Made by a program: the position numbers and the translations under genes
Notes under the pieces: model-generated
The model's input: the letters and a program-made list of their open reading frames with translations, nothing else
Told to the model about the DNA's origin: nothing
Databases searched by the model: none
In this document: positions 13,501 to 22,500 of the stretch, piece by piece
Layout of the letters: every line of letters starts with the position of its first letter
Numbering within the stretch: position 1 is the stretch's first letter
Assembly (NCBI GenBank): GCA_000226015.1
Contig: JH153514.1
Location: 47,077 to 72,170 of the forward strand
From: Mnemiopsis leidyi
Taxonomy: Eukaryota; Ctenophora; Tentaculata; Lobata; Bolinopsidae
Reading direction: 5' to 3'
DNA length: 25,094 nucleotides

Positions 13501-16500
13501 CTCCTTTATTTGCTGGACTAGACGTTTCGTTTTGTTAGACAACCTTTTTTCTATGACTTTTCGACCAGCAGGACTGGCACTTTTAGGCCTCTCTACATCA
13601 TCTCTTTTTACAGGACTCAAAGTTCTAGAGACAAACGGGACAATTCTTTTTAATTTGCGAGATACGTGAAAGGAAGTTGTGTTTGATATTTCTGCTAGGG
13701 ATGATGGAACATTTTCCCTCTGAGGAGACGGGTTTGGTGAGAGTATTGAGGTGGATTTTGACGAGACAGATGAGGACGGGATGTCTTCTAGAGAGTTGAG
13801 GAATTTAGATTTAGACCTTGGATTGGGTTTACGAGCAGTGTTCTCTTCAGTGAGTTTTGTTATCTGAAAGGTCGGCCCATAAGGTTTCAGAGCCGTCATG
13901 TATTGGATAAGTTTATTAAGCTTTTAAAAGTGCTTATACTGTAAGCAAACTAACGTGCGACAGGTAACATATACTTTTAAGGAAATTACAAGCGAAATTT
14001 ATTGAAATGGTTGGGCCACAATAGTTCGAAAAAAACTCTGTGCAACTTACTCGACGATGCAGAACAAAGATAGAGACGAAGACAGGAATTTGAGTAGCCA
14101 GCACAGCTCCCAACAGCTTCAAGTCAACTTCCCCTAACTGCTCTGATATAACAACACACAAGAGGTACAAACTGCAAAATTGAAACAGTCCGAGAATGTA
14201 TATCACCATGTTTTCAACTACTTAAACATGAAAACAGTATGTTAGGCGAGGTATAATATTGTCGATATAGCAAGAGTGTGCAACTTCCTGTACAAGCGTC
14301 GAGAATTTTTTAGATCTCAAAAGAAAGAAAGAGAAGTTTGTTGGAGTAGCAAATGCTCAAATGAAGAATAAAACACTGCAAGCGTATGTAAGCGGAAACG
14401 AGATGCAGCGGACTGGACGTTAATTAGGTAAGTGAATAAGCATTAAGTCTCAGATTATTCCTTATTTGGGTATAAATTGGTGTTATATTGTCGCATGGGA
14501 TCAATAGACCTTGGTAATGACCGATTAAGACAACTAAGCTCGACGTGTGTGTCACTCACATGAGAGACAATGCCGGGCCCCAAATGACACTCCCCCGATT
14601 TACCGGGTTCCCCGATTTACCGTGCATTTTTGCTTTCCCCCGAAAAGCCCGGTAAATCGTATATATATATATATATATATTCTATGCCGATATTATCGTA
14701 TCATGACTGTGTTGATAATGGAATACTGAAAAGATGCGAATTTGGGTGTTGCAAGTTAATTTTCTTGGTTTTACACATAATATGATGAAACTGTAAAGAC
14801 AAGGTATCAGCAGTTTTGATGAGCACCGGATGACATGGAATGCATCATTCTACAAGTTGTTTTTCAATTATAGTGCTGTAATGTTTACAGAAAACAAATC
14901 AAACACTCAATATTATCATGCTATGTTTTAATTAAAATATTTTGACTATTCTAGTCACTTTTAACGGATTTCTTCTATAAATCCTCTTTTGGTTCAGGTC
15001 GCTTGCATCCCTTCACCAAAAGCAGGAAAGCTCCACGAGGCTTGCGGGGTCGACGTTTGGATTCTCCGTCTTGTCCCTCTGCCTGAGCCTCCTTCTCTTT
15101 CTTGTCTTCTCCTTTACTTCCGTATCGGATCAGATAAGGGCGCTGATCTTCACAGGTCACTCCAGACACGGTCACTTTACCGACGATAACGTGTTTGGGT
15201 CGAGGGTGAGGTCGTCTGTCGTCTCCCTTCTCGGCGTCCCCTTCACGCTCAGCCTTCTTGTTCTCGATCCATTCTTTGATAGCTTCCTTCTTTTCAGCGA
15301 TCCATTCCTGGAGCATCTCGAATTTTTCGTCACCGATTCGTTCTCTGATAGCTTCTTTCTTTTCTTCGATCCATTCTTTGATATCTCCTTTCTTCTCCTT
15401 GAGCCATTCCTTGATTTCTTCTCTCTTTTCCTCGAGGCGTTCCAAGATCTCCTTCAGCTTTTCCTTCTTCTCTTCAATCATTTGAGTGATCTCGTCCTCA
15501 GTAAGAGTCTTGAGTTCCACATCAAAGTCGGTCTCGGCCAGTTCGGGACCTTCCTCTCCTTTCACAACCTTCCACAGACTCACTTCAGATTCATCCAATT
15601 CCTCCATCCCAGCGATGGCGAACTTGAACTCGTAGGATTCATTCTGAGCAGCTCTGTGGACAGGTCTGACGATGATAGCAGGACCTTTAGGTTTTCGGTC
15701 TTCATCGTCAGCTTTGTCTCCACCTTCAGGGCGGGCAGCCACCAGGGCAACAAGGGCGAACACTACCAAATATTTCATCTCGAGATTGTAGATTGATGGT
15801 TCCAGCTCCACTCCCAGGTTATTTATACAGAGCTACCTGTTTGTTTCCCACCTGTTTTTAACTCCATTAAATCACAATACACCTTCCCGGAAAGACGGTG
15901 TTACTTTAGATCAACGACTCAAAGGTGCTATTGAGCGTTAATCCCACGAAGTCGCACAATCTCATGTAAATTCACTAAGTTCACAAAAAACGTTTATTAG
16001 CTTTATTATGTTCACCTTTTGTTTTATACAAAACTTCGTTAATTATAAATAACAGAGTTGCATGTTAACACAAAGCGATAAGTAACATGTTGAGAAATTG
16101 CTTAAATTTCACCACTTTATCGAGAGAACAAGGATCTGCCTTTAGATTTACTTCGCAGGTTTGGTGTTTTTATTTCTTAAAAGGGCAGCCGCTACAAATT
16201 CTATGGCGATAGTTGCATGCGAAATATCACACAAAATTGTGCGCGGAAAACGGATATATTTTTTTCTTGCCTAACGATTTAAGGCTTATCCGAATTAATC
16301 TTTTAACTAGTTTTTATTCTTTATTATTTTTTCTTCTCTTACATGGCTCTTATACACAATTCCGTTGTGCAAGAGCATGCATGCAACCGACATTAAATTA
16401 AGTCAAACAGAATATCAAACAAAATAAATTTCTAAATCTAACCTGATGCAATGTCGACTGCAGGTTTATCTGAAGTTTTCTCGACTACGACTACGTCTAG

Positions 16501-19500
16501 AGAGGGAGACATCCTAGCAGCAGTACGGGAAATCATGGGCTGCGTCCACCCTTCATCTGAAACACAAGGAAATTTTTATTAATGTTATAAATGTGGTTAA
16601 ATGTAGAACAGAAGGGCATGTGTTTAAGACCTAGCAGCATAAAAAAGTAGCAATATAATCTATGACAATAAACAGAATCGGGAGAAGGTAAATAATAGAA
16701 AGTAGTAATCTAAAGTCTGAACTTTTGTTACAGTGAAGAATACTAGAATTAATTGGAGATGAAGTAAACAACTCACCAGCAACAAAGTCAGTGGAATGTT
16801 CGCTCTTCTTCTTGTAGGCGAACTTACTGGCTCCTGCAGATTTACTCCTGTCCCTGGAATCAGGGGAGCCGGAGTGGAGCGAATGTTCGGAACCAGAACT
16901 TTTATCTTTAGTTTTGTCCTGGGGAGGAGCTGGTGCTTTGTGTGCCTTTTTACCTGAACGTTGTTAAGATTAGATCTACGGAAAATAGTGGGGAGTTATC
17001 GTTATCAGTTTTGTTATCAGTTTTGTTATTGTTATCAGTCTTCACGTCTCACGATTATTTAAAGTTTTGGTTCTCACTTCCTTATCTTAGCCCACTTTTT
17101 CGCAAAACCCAGAACAGGCCTGACATAATAACCTTTTTTAATAACCTTTTATCGCATATACTTCAAATGATCTGATTTCATTTCCTTTAAATTGAAAGTG
17201 TGCTTCATGCAGTAAACGGACTATAAAATTAAATTTATAAACCAGATCTATTTCAAACAATTTCATGCACTTTTTAAACGAATCGCTGTACATTGACAAA
17301 ATTCAAAACAATTGACAAATTCAGAAATTCCAGAGGGCTTTGAATTTACAGATCCCGTTTTCCCATGCCACTACCTTTCTTTCTACATCCACTTATGTTG
17401 GAGAGACACGACAAACGTAACCAAATCTCACTTACAACTTGGAACTTCAAAGCATCCAAAAAGTGCTGCTTACATTGACATAATATTTATTCATCACTTC
17501 GAATCACATGGTATACACATGGCACACACGGTTTACACACCATGGTATACACGTTCTCTCATTCTATACTAATCAAACAGACTTCACAATATTCTCATGT
17601 TTTACAGACCCAAGCACCACAGTTTCCTAGCACTTTTACTTTTACCACCAGCACGTGCAGTTAATCTACTCTTGGTTTTTGGAGGCTTCACGACTGTAAG
17701 AGTAGACATGTGATATGGTTGTAGAATGTAGTGTAAGCGTCAAGAGAAGTACTTGAAGATGAGATTTGGATAAAGGCAAATATATTTTAAGAAGGCCTTG
17801 CCCACAAAGGTTACTCACATTTGCGCTTAAATGCGACTTGTATAATCATTGACACAACATAAAACGGGCATAGTATACCGAAATATTGGAACCAAACAAT
17901 TTATCGCATGATTAGATTTTTGAACGATAACAATTTTAACAGTCCATACTATTTTCAAGTGATCATTCTACAGAAAATAACAAAAAACAGAGATCAAATG
18001 TCCGATTGTAATTGTAATTATGTTTCAGGTACGATTAACGATACTAGAATTGTGTCTACGCAAAATGACGGTTCTACTGTTCACTGTGTACTGACCCGCA
18101 CCGAAAACTGCTCTGACAACTAGAGCTATTTGACCTGGTAACACATCCGGTTTATTTCTTAGCCAAGACAACTAGAGCTATTTGACCTGGTAACACATCC
18201 GGTTTATTTCTAAGCCAGGATTCTTGAAGAGGAATCAGAAATTTTTCTCGCTTTTTACTATAACTATCGACCAACCAATCCAATCACAACGATTAGGTGT
18301 GAGAGGTTTGATACGGCCAACGCGTTAAATACATTTTTAACTGCTCCCCAAGAATGCTTAAGTCTAAGATCTTATCTACGAAAAAAGCAGCTTCAATCGC
18401 AAAAGAAGCCTACTGTGCTTTGACCGCACTTCAACACAATTCCTAAAATCGCACATCAACTCAAATTTCATAATTTCAAAAAGAAACTTACTTTTCTTGC
18501 GGACAGTAATGTTACTGTTAGGAGGCAAGGGTTGGGGCGGGAAACTCTCTGAGGGGAGAAGATCTACGGGAACGGAGCTAGCACCCCGGGGCCCGGAGTA
18601 TTTTCTCGTGCTGTCTGGTATACCTTCTGTGGGTAGGTCTGGGGGATGTGGGGTTATTTTAATATCGTTGGTGTTTTGCTGGTACTGTTAACAGGGAAGG
18701 TACTGTTAACAGGGAAGGTACTGTAAACAGGGAAGGTACTGTAAACAGGGAAGGTACTGTTAACAGGGAAGGTACTGTTAACAAGGAAGGTACTGTTAAC
18801 AGGGAAGGTACTGTAAACAGGGAAGGATTACATATTTTTGGCGTGAAGCGTCAGTAGTATGAAATTTGGAGTAAGTAGAAAAGCCCTGATAAAATGCTGA
18901 AAGAGTGAAAGGGAGGCCGCCTACCTTCGTGGAAGGACGCAACCTTCTTAGCACCAGCCTCCTTTCCAAGTCTCGAGCTAGCAGTTCTAGTTCTAGCTAG
19001 CTCCGGAGACTTGGTCTCCGTTATCTTAATTCTACCAGCCAGTTTAGGAGACTTAGGATCTGGTACTTGTTTTGCCTGAGGCGAGGTAGGACGATGCTTA
19101 CTCGTCACAGACTCGTCCACGTTGGACTTAGCAGACTCTGAACGTTTGTTGAGTGCTGGGGATTCCGGACCACGTTTGTTGGATGTCTTGTCTTTGTGGA
19201 TCAGTAGAGCTGTGTCACGGTATCTGGATTCTGGAGACGGAACTGTGGCCGGTCCAGTTGAAGAGGGCGGGGCAGGTCTGTCCGGTGAGCTTTTAGGGTC
19301 TGTTCGGGACGGTTTTTCTGGCTTTGTTTTGGGTTTTGTGGGGGTTATCTCGCTGGGGACTGCGTCTTCCGGAACGACGGGGGTGGAGGGACGGAATGAT
19401 TTGTTTGAGATCTTCACTGAGTCGTAATGAGCTGAAACAAACACCACGTGTTAATTTGTATCTGTGTAGGTGTGTTGGGTTTTCTAACATTACATTTTAT

Positions 19501-22500
19501 CTGCTCTACCCCTCTTAAGCACATGTTAATCGTACACTGAAATAAGTGAAAATGGCGCCTCCAATCTCTCATTTCCCCCTTTCTCCCCCTCACTCTTTGC
19601 CTGCTCATCCTCCCCACATCTCTCGTCTTCTATACCTCTCTTTTTAAACAAAACATATGCCCTCTTTAGTTGAATATTCATATTAAGGATGCTAGTATAA
19701 CCATATCACAAAAGCAAGATGACAGGCTGTATTATAAAATTCAAACCGTAAAGTACAACGAACAAAATCATCTTGAATAAAGAAGGTCGTGATTCACATT
19801 CTAATTTACATAAGAGGATTCTGCAGTTCCGCTAGTATGAATATTAAAATGGGTTCTTCTGAGCCTTGACAATAACGCTGCAGGTGAAGGGGCAACTAAA
19901 TTCCTTAACCATCTGACCACCAGCTTATCCTCCGAGCAGGACTCAAGCCTGCGTCAGTAGGTTATCTCATCTTTATCAAGGTCGCAATTCAGGATTACAT
20001 GCTTAACGATTGTCCTGGGATAACTTGATTGTTAAGAACGCTCATAAATATTATAGTTTATGTAAAAACTTGGAGGGATCGTGAGAAATGCGGCCGAGAC
20101 CCGGTCTTATACTGATCATGTATCATGATAAGGGTGATAATGATACAGTAACTGTTTATGTCGAGATATAGGTCAGACGAAAGTTGATGTCTGCCGTTCA
20201 TTGACAGCCTCCGATGATCTTGGTGTCATTTAATAATATTGTTCATGGGTAAAAATGAATAAAACTCACCTTTTGGCGTAATCATATGGAAATAAAATGG
20301 AAAAGATTTGCGCATCCTTTTCCTTTCCCAAGTTTTCAGCAATAAGATTATAATTCGAAAACCCCGTGTCAGGTAACCGATGTGTTATCATATGTAATGG
20401 GGAAAACATGGGGGAGGAAAAAGATGGGAAAAGAAGCGCAAATACGCAATTGCGCGTCTTTTTCTCGTGTTTTCCTCATGATTTTTCCATATAGTGAACA
20501 ACATAGGACGTTTTACAGGACCCATTACGCGGATTAGGCACACTTTTTATAATATAAACTATATGCCGGCGCGCAATCGGTCCGATTTAAACGTCCTATG
20601 TTGTTCACTGTAATGATTAAACAACCGTCTAGACTTTGAAATAAAGACGGAGTTTATTTACCCTAACATGAGATTCATAAGTACAAGAAGGTAGCCCTAT
20701 TACCTTACATGATATGAACTTAAGTTTAATTGTTCTGGCTGTACCATCTTTCTATGTGGGCGCTTTGAGTCTTCCTACACGTAGGTTAATGTGAGGAAAT
20801 TGTGTAAAAGAAGATCTATTAAAATTATTCAATCAAAATACATTTGGAACAAGACTGTGGATATTCAAATTGATGTAGTTACCGGAAAGAGTCGTGTACG
20901 AAAACGATAAATAATCCGAAGTGGGCTCTCCAAAATCTTCATCGATGATCTGGTGCAGGTTAAGTTTCATTTTGGAAACAGATCCGACTGAAACTAAATC
21001 CTTCCACCCAATCTGCGCGTAGCAGGTAAAGCCGGACAAGTCAACAACCGTCTTGTCAGCAATGACAAGACTTTCACGTGCTACTTTAAAGACTATGTTA
21101 TCCGCGACAACATTCTCTGTTATAATGGAGGGTGATCTTGAGCTACAGCCAACGTTATTTCTGGTTTCATGTATTCGAACAGGAGCATCCACCTTTGCGG
21201 GGTTGTTCTGCTCGTGCATGCTGTAGGCAACCCAAACATATGCTACCTTCACGTCCTCATCATTGTAAAAGTAAAGATAAAGCCTGAAGTGAATGTTGAG
21301 GGGACTTTTTAACCTGTTTATCCTAACTGCAACGCCAAATACAGGGTCTATCTTCTCAGTCAACTCGTTCACTGGAAGGGACTTCCACTTACCTAAAAAG
21401 CCAAGGTGTGACCGCAATAAAGCTGAAGAACCAGCTATAATGGAAGAAGTTTAAATAATCTTCACGGAAACTTTAGGAGATATGGCGTTGATACGGGGGC
21501 TGAATAGAAAATAAAGCTTAATCATACTTTCATTCTAACTTGTATAAAAATACCCACCATTAATTCCTATAACGTGGGTTATACCCGCAAGTAATACAAA
21601 GCACACCGAGAACATCCAAGTAAGAGTTTTCAGGGTGCGCTAACAACTTTGGTGCAAAAGGAAGAGCCAGATTTGTAAGAATAATAGAGAAGGTCGCTGT
21701 CTACACGCATTCTCAGGGCTAGTTGGTAACACGCGGCTTGCGGCATAATGAGAGAATGAGGCTAAGAGAACAATGTTGTTAACGTTTCAGTGCGAGCAGA
21801 AGGAAATGTATTTTCCAGAATATAAACGCCGTTTTCGAATCTGGAGATATCCCGGTAAGACAAAATAGAACGATGGTCGCCTAGTAGAATATAGTCTCGA
21901 ATATCTAAAATCTCCACAGTCCGTACTAAATGACATGTTCTTATTGTGTTGGAATCTACATATATAGTGGTGTCGCGAAGTGACACCATGAGCTGACTTT
22001 GTAAGGCAGTGTCGCAAATCGAAACTTTTTTGCGACACATATTTCAAACATATTTCAGGGCCTTGATATATGAACGTATATTTTGAGTTAATTGATATTG
22101 TTCCAGAGGAGTAAGCCCTGAATATCAAAATTGCACAAAACTAAGATTAAGAAGTCTCTTCTTCACAATCTCCTCTACTCTCCCACTTTCCTACTCTACC
22201 TCTACTCGCCCACTTTCCCACTCTACCTAAACTCGCCCACACAAACATACATAAAACAAACAAACAGACAAAAAACAAACATACGAACATAAAACAAACA
22301 AACAAACTAGATACACAAACAAACAGACAAACGTAAAACAAACAAACAAACCAGACGCCGGACGAGGTGCTTTTTTCTCCTTGTTTCTAGTTTGAGGTTT
22401 TTTATCAGAAGTCTTCTTCAACTCTCTACTGCGACTCATTATCTCCGTGAAGTGTGTTTTGCAGAAGAACCGCCCTGCAGAAATTTCTTGTTGTTGGGCT

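Larger units (their letters stand above)
8692..16442 (-). other. 7.75-kb host intron containing three smaller genes
   Basis: The intron joins exon 16556-16443 to exon 8691-8617 in phase 1, with a clean GT donor and a CTCAG acceptor. It contains a plus-strand gene (11427-12413) and two minus-strand genes (14209-13306 and 15778-14975). It also contains repeats concentrated at 8979-9046 and 9565-10270. The stretch 8692-11110 shows no gene. The stretch 15829-16442 shows none either. Confidence 0.8.
7204..19431 (-). other. Disordered linker: seven of a run of eight symmetric (phase 1-1) exons
   Basis: Exons 19431-18925 (507 nt), 18638-18492 (147), 17693-17646 (48), 16953-16777 (177), 16556-16443 (114), 8691-8617 (75) and 7299-7204 (96) all begin and end in phase 1 and have lengths divisible by three. 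So does the preceding exon 22474-22352 (123). They encode Ser/Pro/Lys-rich sequence with many S-P and K-S-P motifs (for example TKSPELAR, PKSPKLAG, PTSPQAK) and no folded domain. Any one of them, or any run, could be skipped without a frameshift. The 147-nt exon has two in-phase acceptors: CCCCAG at 18639-18640 and a second CACAG a few codons in. Confidence 0.85.
19432..22351 (-). other. 2.9-kb host intron containing a nested secreted-protein gene
   Basis: The intron joins exon 22474-22352 to exon 19431-18925 in phase 1. It holds the 219-residue secreted-protein gene, a MITE copy at 20490-20612, hairpins at 21969-22038 and a GU-rich (minus strand) tract at the donor. From 19432 to 20480 I see no gene. 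Confidence 0.8.

Noticed and set aside
15071..15796. Plus-strand open frame of 241 codons
   Set aside because: It is the antisense shadow of the Lys/Glu-rich hendecad gene, whose codons lack stops in that frame. The minus strand has the signal peptide, TATA box and repeat periodicity.
18641..18690. Upstream extension of exon 18638-18492 to an acceptor at the end of the minisatellite
   Set aside because: The frame is open back to TACCAG, but starting there gives phase 0, which does not fit the phase 1 donor of the preceding exon. The CCCCAG acceptor at 18639-18640 fits.
18681..18824. Regular repeats resembling a CRISPR array
   Set aside because: Units are 18 bp with no spacers, in eukaryotic intron DNA. 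It is a minisatellite.
19122..19427. Plus-strand open frame of 101 codons
   Set aside because: Antisense shadow of the 507-nt linker exon, which fits the host gene in phase at both ends.
19902..19955. tRNA-like A-box and B-box similarity on the minus strand
   Set aside because: TGGTCAGATGGTTAAGG resembles an A box and GGCTTGAGTCCTGC a B box, but they are in the wrong order for a tRNA or tRNA-derived SINE and no cloverleaf can be drawn.
21762..22128. Two overlapping minus-strand open frames (92 and 113 codons) upstream of the nested secreted gene
   Set aside because: No signal peptide, domain or splice link to the 21615 start. The first begins inside a hairpin repeat. They may be chance frames, though the 92-codon one cannot be excluded.
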